Shown: in pieces, positions 47,014-56,590 of the stretch
How the letters are laid out: each line of letters opens with the position of its first letter
Numbering within the stretch: position 1 is the first letter of the stretch
NCBI GenBank assembly: GCA_017620815.1
Contig: JAGAUI010000021.1
Coordinates: forward strand, 1-61,501
Reading direction: 5' to 3'
DNA from: Flavobacteriales bacterium
Lineage (GTDB): Bacteria > Bacteroidota > Bacteroidia > Flavobacteriales > UBA1820
Length of the DNA stretch: 61,501 nucleotides
Notes under the pieces: generated by a model
What the model was told of the DNA's origin: nothing
The model's database searches: none
The model's input: the letters and a program-made list of their open reading frames with translations, nothing else
Position numbers and translations under genes: made by a program

Positions 47014-48804
47014 TTACAAATTTGTTTTTTCTTCGTCTTTATACATTTCGGCTATCTCTTTTGCATATAGCTCCATGAGATTTTTACGTTTCAGTTTAAG
47101 AGTAGGTGTTATGAGTTTATTTTCCACTGTCCATACATCTGTTACCACATGGAAGCGTTTCATCTTCTCCCAACCCGAAAGCGTTTTATTGACTTCGTTT
47201 ATCTCGCTACGATATAGTTTCTGTACCTTTTGATGAGTTACCATCGCCTTGAGGTCACTAGTGTCTATACCTTCCTTTTCACACCAAGCCTTAAGTTCTA
47301 CCATATCTGGCTCAATGATAACACCTGGATGCTGACGTCCATCCCCTATCACCATAGCCTGTTCTATAAATTTAGAACGACCTAGACGTGTTTCCATTGG
47401 TTGAGGGGTGATATACTTACCTCCCGAAGTCTTGAACATCTCTTTCTTACGGTCTGTGATATAGAGGAATCCGTCTTTAAGATATCCTACATCTCCTGTA
47501 TGGAGGTATCCGTCTTCATCTATCGCTTCGGCAGTACGTTCTGGGTCTTTGTAATAACCTTTCATCACACAAGGGCCTTTTACCAGTATCTCACCGTCCT
47601 CGGCTATTTTCACATCATTACATGGCAATGGACGACCTATGGAGCCTATACGCAATCCGCGATTGTTATATATATTGGTAGATATGATAGGCGAAGATTC
47701 TGTAAGACCATAACCTTCGTTAAGCATCATGCCAGTAGCACAGAATAGACGTGAAAGACGTGGGTCTAGAGCAGAAGAACCACTTATGATAAGATTAAGG
47801 TTTCCTCCCAATGCTTCACGCCATTTATTGAACACCAGTTTACGAGCCACCCATAACTGAGCATTGTAAAATATGTTTTTGCTATATGGTTTATACCTAC
47901 GACCTACGCCTACTGCCCAGAAGAAAATAGCCTTTTTAATACCTTTAAGAGCTTCTCCTTTGGCTATTACTTTGGCATACACACGTTCTATCACACGAGG
48001 CACCACCATCATCACCACAGGATGTACTGCTTGGGCATCGGTGGCAATGGTTTCGGTACTTTTGGCGTAGTATATAGAGCAGCCCAAGAGCTGATACGCC
48101 ACGTCCACCGTGCGTTGGAATATATGACACAATGGCAGAAAGCTCAATGCTACTTTTTCTTCCACCTCCTTAACCAGAGGAAGAGCCACAATGGCATTGG
48201 TAAGGATATTACGGTGTGTAAGCTGAACGCCTTTTGGGGTACCTGTAGTGCCACTAGTATATATAAGAGTAGCTACATCATCTTCATCTACACTAGCTGC
48301 CACTTCTTCTAGTTTACTTTGGAGGGAAGCATCGTCATATTTCTTTACAAATTCCTCCCAGTATGGAAGAGATTCGCCTTTATCAAAAGTATATATACCC
48401 TCTAGAGCAGGAGTATCTTCTTTTACTTTTAATATCTTGTTATATAGAGATTTATCTGATGTAAAACAAAGTCTCAATCCAGAATGATTGAACATATATT
48501 TGTAATCATCTATAGATATAGTAGGATAAACAGGAACTGTTATAGCTCCGGCCTTTAAGATAGCATGGTCTAGCAGAGTCCATTCTATACGGTTTCCAGA
48601 TATAAGACCTATGCGGTCGCCTTTCTTAATACCATAGCCCACCAATGCACGAGCTACAGTATTTACCCCATCTAGCCACTCCTGTGATGAAATAGTCTTC
48701 CATGGGCCATTTACTCTATGACCAAAAGCTACTGGACGATTATATCTATCTCTTTGGAATTGACTTACATCAAATAATCTTTTAACCTGTGATAATTCTT
48801 TCAT
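47014..48804 (-). CDS. fadD: Long-chain acyl-CoA synthetase (AMP-forming)
   Basis: The 596-residue enzyme activates fatty acids with ATP and CoA. It shows the AMP-binding P-loop-like motif LIYTSGTTGTPKG at about 179-191, and later the GYGLTESSP and LHTGDVGY segments (the second contains the Asp that binds the ribose). The C-terminal lid has GGKYITPQPME, close to the A8-A10 motifs. It has no signal peptide. It is monocistronic, with a promoter-like site at 48893-48900 and a leader hairpin at 48834-48874. Confidence 0.93.
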   Translation of the reverse strand: MKELSQVKRLFDVSQFQRDRYNRPVAFGHRVNGPWKTISSQEWLDGVNTVARALVGYGIKKGDRIGLISGNRIEWTLLDHAILKAGAITVPVYPTISIDDYKYMFNHSGLRLCFTSDKSLYNKILKVKEDTPALEGIYTFDKGESLPYWEEFVKKYDDASLQSKLEEVAASVDEDDVATLIYTSGTTGTPKGVQLTHRNILTNAIVALPLVKEVEEKVALSFLPLCHIFQRTVDVAYQLLGCSIYYAKSTETIATDAQAVHPVVMMVVPRVIERVYAKVIAKGEALKGIKKAIFFWAVGVGRRYKPYSKNIFYNAQLWVARKLVFNKWREALGGNLNLIISGSSALDPRLSRLFCATGMMLNEGYGLTESSPIISTNIYNNRGLRIGSIGRPLPCNDVKIAEDGEILVKGPCVMKGYYKDPERTAEAIDEDGYLHTGDVGYLKDGFLYITDRKKEMFKTSGGKYITPQPMETRLGRSKFIEQAMVIGDGRQHPGVIIEPDMVELKAWCEKEGIDTSDLKAMVTHQKVQKLYRSEINEVNKTLSGWEKMKRFHVVTDVWTVENKLITPTLKLKRKNLMELYAKEIAEMYKDEEKTNL

Positions 48805-49026
48805 ATAAAGTTTTTATTTCATAAATTATAACACGTCTTGCATTAGTATAGGTTCTTTACAGTATAGCAAGACGGCACCTAATATAATTGAACAAATTTA
48901 TAATTTTTTGTTATAATCCCCAACTTTATTTCATAAAAATATAGACACTGACAGTGGATTATATCGGGATAATTTCTCTATATATAGAACCTTTACATAC
49001 AGAGTTCCCACATTGTAGCCCCCCAA
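48805..49026. promoter_or_regulatory. fadD leader and 5' region
   Basis: Minus-strand TAAATTTG at 48893-48900 is a -7 match. In the predicted leader of about 80 nt, CGTCTTGC (48834-48841) pairs with GCAAGACG (48867-48874) around a 25-nt loop. The rest of the gap up to the tRNA terminator is AT-rich with no gene seen. Confidence 0.45.
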
Positions 49027-49062
49027 AAAAAACCTCCACAACACAAGTTATGAAGGTTTTTT
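49027..49062 (-). terminator. Terminator of tRNA-Lys(CTT)
   Basis: Arms 49027-49035 and 49054-49062 (AAAAAACCT with AGGTTTTTT) with an 18-nt loop; on the minus strand a run of T follows. Confidence 0.75.
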
Positions 49063-49077
49063 ACATACTACACATTG

Positions 49078-49150
49078 TGTCCTGAGAGGGACTCGAACCC
49101 TCGACCCATTGATTAAGAGTCAATTGCTCTACCAACTGAGCTATCAAGAC
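49078..49150 (-). tRNA. tRNA-Lys (anticodon CTT)
   Basis: Minus-strand 73-nt cloverleaf: acceptor GTCTTGA with TCAGGAC (one G-U pair), anticodon loop CTCTTAA (CTT), T-arm AGGGTTCGAGTCCCT, discriminator A and no encoded CCA. The second Lys isoacceptor of the window reads AAG. Confidence 0.97.
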
Positions 49151-49162
49151 GCATTACGGGTG

Positions 49163-49193
49163 CAAAAATACTATTTTATCTATCCATGGCAAA
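49163..49193 (-). promoter_or_regulatory. Promoter of tRNA-Lys(CTT)
   Basis: Minus-strand TTTG (49190-49193) and TATTTTTG (49163-49170) are exactly 19 nt apart, a perfect match to the Bacteroidota consensus, 13 nt from the tRNA. Confidence 0.85.
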
Positions 49194-49266
49194 ATTTTTA
49201 AGACATATTTTTTAATTAAAGGCTAAAAAAATATCACATATAATTTATGATTTAACAAAAAATTTT

Positions 49267-49274
49267 TAGATTTG
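49267..49274 (+). promoter_or_regulatory. Putative -7 element for the PUR-type gene
   Basis: TAGATTTG matches TAnnTTTG, 30 nt before the ATG at 49304. Confidence 0.5.
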
Positions 49275-49303
49275 TAGCACACTTAAACAATACTTGTAAC
49301 ACG

Positions 49304-49699
49304 ATGGAAGAACGCGATTTTATGGAGAACGAAGAAATTTTTTCCAAAGCCCTAAGAGCTGGCCGTAGAACTTATTTCTTTGACGTAAGAACCACCAAGG
49401 CAGGAGATTACTATCTTACTATTACTGAAAGTAAAAAATTCTCAACCGATGGCGGTGAAGGAGAATATAAAAAACACAAAATCTACCTCTATAAAGAGGA
49501 CTTCACTGCATTTAAGAGTTTTCTAGAAGAAACTACTAGTTTCATTCTGCGTGAAAAAGGCGAAGAGGTTATATCTGAACGCCACATAAAGGACTTCAAA
49601 AAACCTATCTATCACACAGAAGAAAAATCTGTTGAAAAAGTAGAGGATGACAACTCTCTTTCCAGCAGATTTACAAACATTGAATTTGAAGATATTTAA
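49304..49699 (+). CDS. PUR-domain (DUF3276) nucleic-acid-binding protein
   Basis: The 131-residue protein matches DUF3276, a Bacteroidota family with a PUR fold related to Pur-alpha, which binds single-stranded DNA or RNA. One PUR repeat is visible at about 8-85: EEIFSKALRAGRRTYFFDVR, then DYYLTITESKK, KHKIYLYKEDFTAFKSFLEE. The C-terminus is acidic. It is monocistronic and converges on the Dna2-like gene, sharing a terminator; both are nucleic-acid proteins, but nothing else links them. A second in-frame ATG lies five codons in. Confidence 0.92.
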   Translation: MEERDFMENEEIFSKALRAGRRTYFFDVRTTKAGDYYLTITESKKFSTDGGEGEYKKHKIYLYKEDFTAFKSFLEETTSFILREKGEEVISERHIKDFKKPIYHTEEKSVEKVEDDNSLSSRFTNIEFEDI

Positions 49700-49706
49700 T
49701 CTGCCA

Positions 49707-49733
49707 CGCCCCGCACTAGTGCGGGACGTTTTT
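49707..49733. terminator. Terminator, PUR-type gene / Dna2-like gene
   Basis: Arms 49707-49716 and 49719-49728 (CGCCCCGCAC with GTGCGGGACG; one C-A mismatch) with loop ta, then five Ts on the plus strand, between two convergent genes. Confidence 0.8.
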
Positions 49734-49737
49734 CATT

Positions 49738-52700
49738 TTACTTTTCTATCACACTGCATCTTTCCAGCAGAGCCTTATAGAACTTATCACTACATAATGG
49801 CTCTCTTTCTCCCAACAGTATAAAACGTTCGCGGGAGCGGGACACCATTACGTTGAGTTTTCTATCTACACTCTCTTGTCTATTTACAGAACGTATCATC
49901 TTCATCTGTCCTTCGCTAGAGACTGCCATAGAGGCTATGATAATATCTCTTTCTCCTCCTTGGAATCTTTCCACGGTATCTATTATCACTTTTTCCTTTA
50001 GCTCTTCATCTTTTATCATATCTCTTATGACCGCTATCTGAGCTCTGAAAGGCGTTACCACTCCCACCGTACTACCTGTGAAGTTTTCTTTATACTCTGC
50101 CTTTATTTCAGACAATAGAGATACTACCTTTTTGGCTTCGCTTATATGTTTTTTATATGAGTCCTCATGGGAAGAAGGACAATACACCAGTCTAGGCTTG
50201 TCTATTACCTTTTTCTGTCTTTCGCTACCGCTACGCAATTCCCCGTTATAGAAACCATTTACCGCTGCGGCTATATCTTCGTGCATCCTGAAATGAGTAT
50301 CTAGCATAGCACTATGACTCTCTATTCCTTTTGATACCAACATTGATTGCAGACGTTCAAAAAGCGATACTCTCATATCCTCTAGACATATCCCTTTCAA
50401 ATTCTCATCATCTACCTTAGAGAAAGTTTCGCTCTGTGCCACTACCGATGGCAGTTGCATCTGGTCACCTACCAGTACCCATTTTTTGAAATATCCCAAT
50501 ACCCCTACCAGTTGTATTTCTGTAAGCTGCGAAGCCTCATCTACTATCACCTGCTCTAGTCTTACCACACTAGACAAATCATTTGCTCTCACTGCAAATG
50601 CACTCACGGTAGATAGAAATACCCTCTGTGATGAGACTATGTTTTTTACCTCGTTTATCTTACGATTGGCAGAAATCACACTCAGAGTCTTCTCTCCTGC
50701 CGATGCGTTTTCGTGTCCTATCCTTAGATAATCTATACCCGCTGCTCGTAATTTGACTCCCAGTTCATCTACCGCCCTATTGGTATAAGCCAGCAGGGTG
50801 AGCGTATCACTGGTAGATGAGAGGATATGAGATACCATTGCCATTATAGCTCCCGATGTCTTACCTGTACCCGGAGGCCCTTGCAGGAGAAAGAAATCTT
50901 CGGTTTTGAGGGCTTTCTCCACACATTGGTTTTGGTTACTGGTGAGGTTATCTCTCCAACTATAATTACTAGAAGAAACCTTTGGCTCTCTTTCACCAAA
51001 TATCACCCTAGATGAGACACTATCTCCTCCCACAAAATCCTTCAACGAAGCCATCGCACTCCAATATCCCTTCTCCATAACATCGTGTTCCATCGCCCAA
51101 TTATCACACATAGACATATATCTCTCATACACCTTCCCTCTCAATTCTACCACTACTCTGCTATCATCTACATCTCTTAAAACTCCTTTGAGCACCTGTG
51201 AAAGGTGCGCATCTCGTAACCCCTCTTTATGAGGGTAGAGAATGACAACATCGCCTATGCGGAAACTATGTTCTACCTCTCGGCATATTTCAAATTCTAC
51301 ACGTGAGTTTTCTTTATCACTCTTTACATATCTAAGTGATGGCAATATGGCAAAATTGCGTATTTTTTCTTCATCTCCCGCTCGCCATAGTCGGCTGTAC
51401 GCATCTCTTCTATCTCTGTCGGCATCTCCCATAGCTCCCGTCTTCACACATATCATCTCCCTTATGTAAAAGGAGAGAAATGTGTGGTAATAAGCACGAC
51501 GCGTGGGAGATATAGAGGTATAAAACTTGGCAAAATCTTCTATACGGGCTCGCACATAGGGCTGATAATCACCTATCTGTTCTATATTTATCTTTTCAAG
51601 CAAACTAAAGTCTCCGCATGCCATATCATACACATTTCTCACTATATGATTACGCAATGCACACACCAGTATTTTATCTTCTAGTGTAGATAGATAGTTC
51701 CTAAGCGGCGAAGTAGCACTCATAGAATACAGCACCGCCGAAGTTCCCCTCCTGTCCTTTCCATATGTAGATTCCAGCAGCATATTATAACAAGCCACCT
51801 GCATGGCATTTGCTCTCCATAGGCTTCCTCCAGATGGAGCTTTACCGCTTTTAAGTTCATACACGTCTTTACGCAACGGGTAATTATCATACTCTACCAT
51901 CACGTCTAGACGCCCCTGTATGCCATAAAGCGGTGATATGAACGAAGGCTCTACCGTTACACGTCTATTTCTCAAAGTAGATGAGAAACGCTCTATATTT
52001 GCCCAATGATATCGTCCCACCTCCTGCCAGATGTTTTTCACCACTTCTCCGCCATATCTTATAGACTTAAGGATATTTTTGGAAAGAGCATTACGGAACA
52101 CTTTATCCAATTCTACCTCTTCTCCTTCAAGACTCGCATCTAGGACATCATTGACAAGTGTTCCTTTGAGCATGGACTCACTATCGTTATCGGTAGATAA
52201 TTTGGAGAGGAAAAAGAGATTTTCGTTGTATCCGTTAGAGGTAAAACACGCCGCCAAATCTGTTACATCCACTAGATAATCTGGTTCCAGTATTATGAGT
52301 GAGGATTGTGTAGTAGAGTATCTATCCTTCCCGTCACACATTATAGATGTAACATTTATACAGTCATACTCTCGTATCAATTCCCTTACGTCAAAAAGGT
52401 CATCGCGAGGAGAAAGAGCCGCATTTTCTCTTACTTGTAACTCTATCTTGTGCTTCAAGGAATAGTTTTCTTTATCTCTGTCTTCCAGTAGCAATCCCAG
52501 TGTATAATACCTGCCATTTTCATCATACTCTACCCCCGATATACTATCCACAACAGCCATTGTGCTTATAAGACCGCTTTCCATAGAGGCATTCCTCAAC
52601 TCATAGATAGGATAATTTTCTATAAGGAGCATTAGCTCATGAGGTATTTTACTATGACTTATAGCCTCTATGATATGACATAGTGTGGATAGAGCTGTCA

Positions 52701-52992
52701 TAAACTCATCCTTACCACACTCACTCTCACCTATATGACGCACACGCCTGTGGAATTCGCCACATAGACGCTCTATAGAAGCATCTACATTTGAGTTGCG
52801 GCAAGCATATATAACTCTAGAATACGACGAACCAAACACCCTCATCTCTCCGTCCAGCATCACCGCTACCAATTCCTCATATACACCCACCACGTCCATT
52901 AAAGCATCGTGATAATTATCGCCACATGCCTTTATTATAGACGTCAGCCTCTTATACAGAGCCTCATATGTATCCACAGAGAGTGTTTTCAT
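49738..52992 (-). CDS. Dna2-like RecB-family nuclease fused to SF1B helicase
   Basis: A 1084-residue protein with two enzymatic parts. The N-terminal half has a Cas4/RecB-type PD-(D/E)xK nuclease: LEPDYLVDVTDLAACF at about 235-250, GRLD at 360-363, E379-x-K381 (YELKSGK) and QVACY at 398-402, the classic order of metal and Lys residues. The C-terminal part is a UPF1/Dna2-type SF1B helicase: Walker A GPPGTGKT at 705-712, DEAS at 818-821, GDQMQLP, VVTPFRAQ and VERFQGGERD, then VMVSRSRER. I see no four-Cys pattern for the Fe-S cluster of eukaryotic Dna2. A single-stranded DNA end-processing or RNA-DNA role is inference. The start at 52992 is the only in-frame ATG near the operon terminator. Confidence 0.9.
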   Translation of the reverse strand: MKTLSVDTYEALYKRLTSIIKACGDNYHDALMDVVGVYEELVAVMLDGEMRVFGSSYSRVIYACRNSNVDASIERLCGEFHRRVRHIGESECGKDEFMTALSTLCHIIEAISHSKIPHELMLLIENYPIYELRNASMESGLISTMAVVDSISGVEYDENGRYYTLGLLLEDRDKENYSLKHKIELQVRENAALSPRDDLFDVRELIREYDCINVTSIMCDGKDRYSTTQSSLIILEPDYLVDVTDLAACFTSNGYNENLFFLSKLSTDNDSESMLKGTLVNDVLDASLEGEEVELDKVFRNALSKNILKSIRYGGEVVKNIWQEVGRYHWANIERFSSTLRNRRVTVEPSFISPLYGIQGRLDVMVEYDNYPLRKDVYELKSGKAPSGGSLWRANAMQVACYNMLLESTYGKDRRGTSAVLYSMSATSPLRNYLSTLEDKILVCALRNHIVRNVYDMACGDFSLLEKINIEQIGDYQPYVRARIEDFAKFYTSISPTRRAYYHTFLSFYIREMICVKTGAMGDADRDRRDAYSRLWRAGDEEKIRNFAILPSLRYVKSDKENSRVEFEICREVEHSFRIGDVVILYPHKEGLRDAHLSQVLKGVLRDVDDSRVVVELRGKVYERYMSMCDNWAMEHDVMEKGYWSAMASLKDFVGGDSVSSRVIFGEREPKVSSSNYSWRDNLTSNQNQCVEKALKTEDFFLLQGPPGTGKTSGAIMAMVSHILSSTSDTLTLLAYTNRAVDELGVKLRAAGIDYLRIGHENASAGEKTLSVISANRKINEVKNIVSSQRVFLSTVSAFAVRANDLSSVVRLEQVIVDEASQLTEIQLVGVLGYFKKWVLVGDQMQLPSVVAQSETFSKVDDENLKGICLEDMRVSLFERLQSMLVSKGIESHSAMLDTHFRMHEDIAAAVNGFYNGELRSGSERQKKVIDKPRLVYCPSSHEDSYKKHISEAKKVVSLLSEIKAEYKENFTGSTVGVVTPFRAQIAVIRDMIKDEELKEKVIIDTVERFQGGERDIIIASMAVSSEGQMKMIRSVNRQESVDRKLNVMVSRSRERFILLGEREPLCSDKFYKALLERCSVIEK

Positions 52993-53067
52993 GTCGCAAA
53001 ATTAGAAAGTAAATTTACTACACTAGAGCTACATAGACAAATATTTTTATACACTATCATCACCCAT

Positions 53068-53094
53068 AAAAAGAGGCCGCCCACTTGGGCGGCC
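53068..53094 (-). terminator. Terminator of thrS-infC-rpmI-rplT
   Basis: Arms 53075-53082 and 53087-53094 (GGCCGCCC) with loop actt, followed on the minus strand by TCTTTTT (53068-53074), 45 nt past rplT. Confidence 0.9.
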
Positions 53095-53138
53095 GTCTAT
53101 AAACATATATCGTTTTTTACTCTATGATGGTTAATGAT

Positions 53139-53483
53139 TTATTTTACTTGAGCAACGACTGCTTTAAACGCTTCTGGGTTATTAAGAGCTAGGTCGGCTA
53201 GAACTTTACGGTTAAGCTCGATACCAGCTTTTTTAAGTTTACCCATAAGTACAGAATAAGACATACCTTCCATGCGGGCAGCTGCACTTATACGTACTAT
53301 CCACAATGAGCGGAAATTGCGTTTTTTCTGCTTACGGTCGCGGTAAGCATAAACCAAACCTTTTTCGACAGTATTTTTGGCTACTGTCCATACATTTTTT
53401 CTCGCACCGTAGTTACCTTTTGCGAGTTTCAGGATTTTTTTTCTGCGAGCGCGTGAAGCGACTGCATTTACTGATCTTGGCAT
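53139..53483 (-). CDS. rplT: Ribosomal protein L20
   Basis: The 114-residue L20 of the large subunit binds 23S rRNA early in assembly and, in several bacteria, represses its own operon. The protein shows [23 protein letters not shown] at the N-terminus and the C-terminal [21 protein letters not shown]. It is the last gene of the thrS-infC-rpmI-rplT operon. The 149-nt gap from rpmI is long for this gene pair. Confidence 0.98.
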   Translation of the reverse strand: MPRSVNAVASRARRKKILKLAKGNYGARKNVWTVAKNTVEKGLVYAYRDRKQKKRNFRSLWIVRISAAARMEGMSYSVLMGKLKKAGIELNRKVLADLALNNPEAFKAVVAQVK

Positions 53484-53632
53484 AATTAAAATTTTATTTT
53501 TTTGTGGCTGGCGACACTGTTTTTATATAGGGTACTTAGGAGCCAGACACATGGTTAATATTGTTAAACCCTTGCCGTATCCCTACGGCTATAATTGTTT
53601 TAAGAAAACTATTCTTCCCTAGTGGCAGAATA
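53484..53632 (-). promoter_or_regulatory. rpmI-rplT spacer with stem, possible L20 regulatory leader
   Basis: The 149-nt spacer contains GCCGTA (53574-53579) perfectly paired with TACGGC (53584-53589), loop of 4, and a weaker TGGCT/AGCCA pairing closer to rplT. No gene is seen. L20 control of this operon is known in other phyla; here the regulatory role is only a proposal. Confidence 0.35.
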
Positions 53633-53827
53633 CTAGATGCACAACTGTTTTCTTACGCTTGCAACGTCAGCAGAATCTACTAGACCTGGAAGAGTAAGGT
53701 TGTGTTTACGTTTAGTTTCTTTTTTAGTAAGAATGTGGCTTTTGTAAGCGTGTTTTCTTTTGATTTTACCAGTACCTGTAAGTTTGAAACGCTTTTTGGC
53801 ACTAGATTTAGTTTTTAATTTTGGCAT
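53633..53827 (-). CDS. rpmI: Ribosomal protein L35
   Basis: The 64-residue basic protein of the large subunit. [30 protein letters not shown] and LTKKETKRK are diagnostic. It lies between infC and rplT, the usual order in this operon, 41 nt after the infC stop and 149 nt before rplT. Confidence 0.98.
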   Translation of the reverse strand: MPKLKTKSSAKKRFKLTGTGKIKRKHAYKSHILTKKETKRKHNLTLPGLVDSADVASVRKQLCI

Positions 53828-53868
53828 CTTTAAAAAATGTTTTTGAGAGTATAACGATATCTATGTTT

Positions 53869-54438
53869 TTATTTCTTCTTTTTGGGAGATAGGAACATTA
53901 TCATCTGCTTACCTTCCAGTTTTGGCAGTTGGTCCACCTTTCCATATTCTTCTAGGTCTGTTGCAAGACGTAGAAGCAGAATTTCACCCTGTTCCTTAAA
54001 TATTATAGAACGTCCCTTAAAGAACACATATGCTTTTACTTTTGCTCCTTCCTGAAGGAAACGTATAGCGTGGTTCTTTTTAAAATCATAGTCGTGGTCA
54101 TCTGTCTGAGGCCCAAAACGTATCTCTTTTACCACTACTTTGGTAGCATTGGCTTTCATAGCCTTCTGACGTTTTTTCTGTTCGTATAGGAATTTACTAT
54201 AATCCACTACACGGCACACAGGAGGCACGGCATTTGGGGAGATTTCCACTAGGTCTGCTTCCTGTTCTTCGGCTATACGCAAAGCCTCGGCGATGGGATA
54301 TACACCCATTTCCACGTTTTCACCTACCAGACGCACTTCGCTGGCACGTATCTGACCATTTACTCGATGTTGGTCTTCTTCTTGTTTGCCCTTCTGCCCT
54401 ACTTGACGTACGGGGCGTGGTTTGTTAATTAAAGCGAT
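53869..54438 (-). CDS. infC: Translation initiation factor IF-3 (non-canonical start)
   Basis: IF-3 prevents subunit joining and checks the start codon. The C-terminal domain is clear ([23 protein letters not shown] and [11 protein letters not shown]), as is the N-terminal [16 protein letters not shown] and [25 protein letters not shown]. The only ATG/GTG/TTG start in the expected region is a GTG at 54336, which would cut off about 34 conserved-type residues. In frame upstream, before the stop at 54451-54453, lie only ATC at 54436-54438 (then ALINKPRP) and ATT at 54448-54450, so one of these is the likely start. I chose ATC, giving 189 residues. infC starts at AUU in enterobacteria, with autoregulation; the same idea fits here. 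Confidence 0.92.
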   Translation of the reverse strand: MALINKPRPVRQVGQKGKQEEDQHRVNGQIRASEVRLVGENVEMGVYPIAEALRIAEEQEADLVEISPNAVPPVCRVVDYSKFLYEQKKRQKAMKANATKVVVKEIRFGPQTDDHDYDFKKNHAIRFLQEGAKVKAYVFFKGRSIIFKEQGEILLLRLATDLEEYGKVDQLPKLEGKQMIMFLSPKKKK

Positions 54439-54461
54439 GGCTCTAAAAATTTAAATTAAAC

Positions 54462-56405
54462 TTATTTGAATTGTTGAATAGATTCTTTGACTTCGCGGTT
54501 GATAGCCTCACACAGAGCATCCACTGTCATTACGCCCATATCTCCTACCTGATGGCGACGTACAGAGACAGTACCGTCTTTTTCTTCGTTTTCACCTACT
54601 ATTACCATAAATGGCATCTTCTGCAATTCGGCTTCGCGTATTTTTTTACCTACCTTTTCATTGCGTAGGTCAACGCGGGCTCTCACATCGTTTTCTTCCA
54701 TCATAGCGGCTACCTTCTGTGCATAAGCGTTGTACTTCTCACTTATAGGAAGCACCACCACCTGTTCTGGAGTAAGCCATAGAGGGAATATACCACCTGT
54801 AGATTCTATAAGGATAGCTATGAAACGTTCCATAGAACCAAATGGTGCACGGTGTATCATCACTGGACGGTGAGGTAGGTTATCGGCACCGGTATATGTA
54901 AGGTCAAAACGTTCTGGCAGGTTGTAGTCCACCTGTATGGTACCCAATTGCCATTTACGACCTATGGCATCTTTTACCATAAAGTCTAGTTTAGGGCCAT
55001 AGAATGCAGCTTCACCATACTCTACCACTGTCTGAAGACCTTTTTCTGCAGCTGCCTGAATAATAGCATTTTCTGCTTTTTCCCAGTTTTCATCTGTACC
55101 TATGTATTTGTCTGGGTTTTCTGGGTCACGCAATGATATCTGAGCAGTGTATTCGCCAAATCCTAGCGATGAGAACACATACTTAACCAAGTCTATCACA
55201 CCCTTGAACTCTTCTAGAAGTTGGTCTGGAGTACAGAAAAGGTGAGCATCATCCTGTGTAAAGCTACGCACACGAGTAAGACCGTGAAGTTCACCACTCT
55301 GTTCATAACGATACACCGTACCAAATTCGGCATAACGTTTAGGAAGGTCACGGTATGACCATTGGTGAGACTTGAATATCTCACAGTGGTGAGGGCAGTT
55401 CATAGGTTTAAGCAGATATTCTTCGCCTTCTTCTGGAGTGTTTATAGGCTGGAAGCTATCCTGTCCATATTTTGCAAAGTGACCAGATGTAACATAAAGG
55501 TCTTTTGCTCCTATGTGTGGAGTGATAACCATCTCATATCCTGCACGTTTCTGAGCTTTTACTAGGAAATCCTCTAGACGACGACGCAATGCAGCACCCT
55601 TTGGCAACCATAGAGGAAGACCCTGCCCTACACGAGTAGAGAATGTAAACAGTTCCAGTTCTTTACCTAGTTTGCGGTGGTCGCGTTTTTTGGCTTCCTC
55701 CATACGTTCTAGATATTCTGTAAGCAGTTTGGCCTGAGGGAAAGAGATAGCATAAACACGTGTAAGCTGTTTGTTTTTCTCATCTCCTCTCCAGTAAGCA
55801 CCTGCTATAGAAGTGATTTTAACAGCCTTGATAAGACCTGTATGAGGGATATGACCTCCACGGCATAGGTCTGTAAAATCTCCATGGTCACAGAAAGTGA
55901 TAGAACCATCTTCCAGAGCCTCTATAAGTTCTACTTTATATGGGTTTTCTTCCTTACGATAGTAATCCAGTGCAGCTTCCTTGCTCATCTCACGCAATGT
56001 GAATGCGTTTTTCTCACGAGCAAGTTCCATAAATTTATCTTCTACGCGTTTGAAATCGGCATCGGTAAATTTCTCACCACCGAAATCTATATCATAATAA
56101 AAACCGTTTTCTATCGCTGGGCCTATTGTCAGTTTGGCTTGTGGATAAAAACGCAATATAGCCTGTGCCAAAACGTGTGCAGACGAATGCCAGAATGCTT
56201 TTTTACCTTCTTCACTATCCCAAGTGTGGAGCGTAAGAGCGACATTGGTAGTAAGTGGCGTAGTTACCTCTATGGTAGTTCCGTCTGCCGTAGCAGATAT
56301 AACATTACGTGCCAATCCTTCGCTTATGCTTTTGGCTACTTCTAGGGGAGTTATCCCTTCCTCATACTCTTTGACGTTCCCGTCGGGAAAAGTAACTTTT
56401 ATCAT
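54462..56405 (-). CDS. thrS: Threonyl-tRNA synthetase
   Basis: ThrRS charges tRNA-Thr and edits misacylated serine. The 647 residues comprise a TGS domain (1-60), the editing domain with [11 protein letters not shown] and [10 protein letters not shown], and a class II core with [10 protein letters not shown] (zinc and catalytic region), [24 protein letters not shown] and [19 protein letters not shown]. The C-terminal anticodon domain ends with [12 protein letters not shown] start at the ATG at 56405 (MIKVTF); a TTG three codons earlier is less likely. First gene of the operon with infC, rpmI and rplT. Confidence 0.97.
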   Translation of the reverse strand: MIKVTFPDGNVKEYEEGITPLEVAKSISEGLARNVISATADGTTIEVTTPLTTNVALTLHTWDSEEGKKAFWHSSAHVLAQAILRFYPQAKLTIGPAIENGFYYDIDFGGEKFTDADFKRVEDKFMELAREKNAFTLREMSKEAALDYYRKEENPYKVELIEALEDGSITFCDHGDFTDLCRGGHIPHTGLIKAVKITSIAGAYWRGDEKNKQLTRVYAISFPQAKLLTEYLERMEEAKKRDHRKLGKELELFTFSTRVGQGLPLWLPKGAALRRRLEDFLVKAQKRAGYEMVITPHIGAKDLYVTSGHFAKYGQDSFQPINTPEEGEEYLLKPMNCPHHCEIFKSHQWSYRDLPKRYAEFGTVYRYEQSGELHGLTRVRSFTQDDAHLFCTPDQLLEEFKGVIDLVKYVFSSLGFGEYTAQISLRDPENPDKYIGTDENWEKAENAIIQAAAEKGLQTVVEYGEAAFYGPKLDFMVKDAIGRKWQLGTIQVDYNLPERFDLTYTGADNLPHRPVMIHRAPFGSMERFIAILIESTGGIFPLWLTPEQVVVLPISEKYNAYAQKVAAMMEENDVRARVDLRNEKVGKKIREAELQKMPFMVIVGENEEKDGTVSVRRHQVGDMGVMTVDALCEAINREVKESIQQFK

Positions 56406-56540
56406 GATAGACAATATATGTTTTAGTTATTTAATTTCAGTTTGATACAGCTTGCAAATTTAATCATTTTTGCAGACATATATACCTATTTGTAGCAAAT
56501 TTTATCATCATTTTGTTTTACCTCATCTCTCTAGGCTCTT

Positions 56541-56583
56541 ATCATCAAAAAAAGGCGGCCAAAGGCCGCCTTTTTTTGATGAT
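56541..56583 (-). terminator. Long terminator stem after the barrel protein gene
   Basis: Arms 56541-56560 and 56564-56583 form a perfect 20-bp stem (core AAAAAAAGGCGGCC) with loop aaa. The run of T inside the stem gives a U-tract. It lies 8 nt past the barrel gene stop and before thrS. Confidence 0.93.
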
Positions 56584-56590
56584 ATTGTCA

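Noticed and set aside
54334-54336. GTG as the infC start
   Set aside because: It would remove the conserved VNGQIRASE segment of IF-3, which is coded in frame just upstream.
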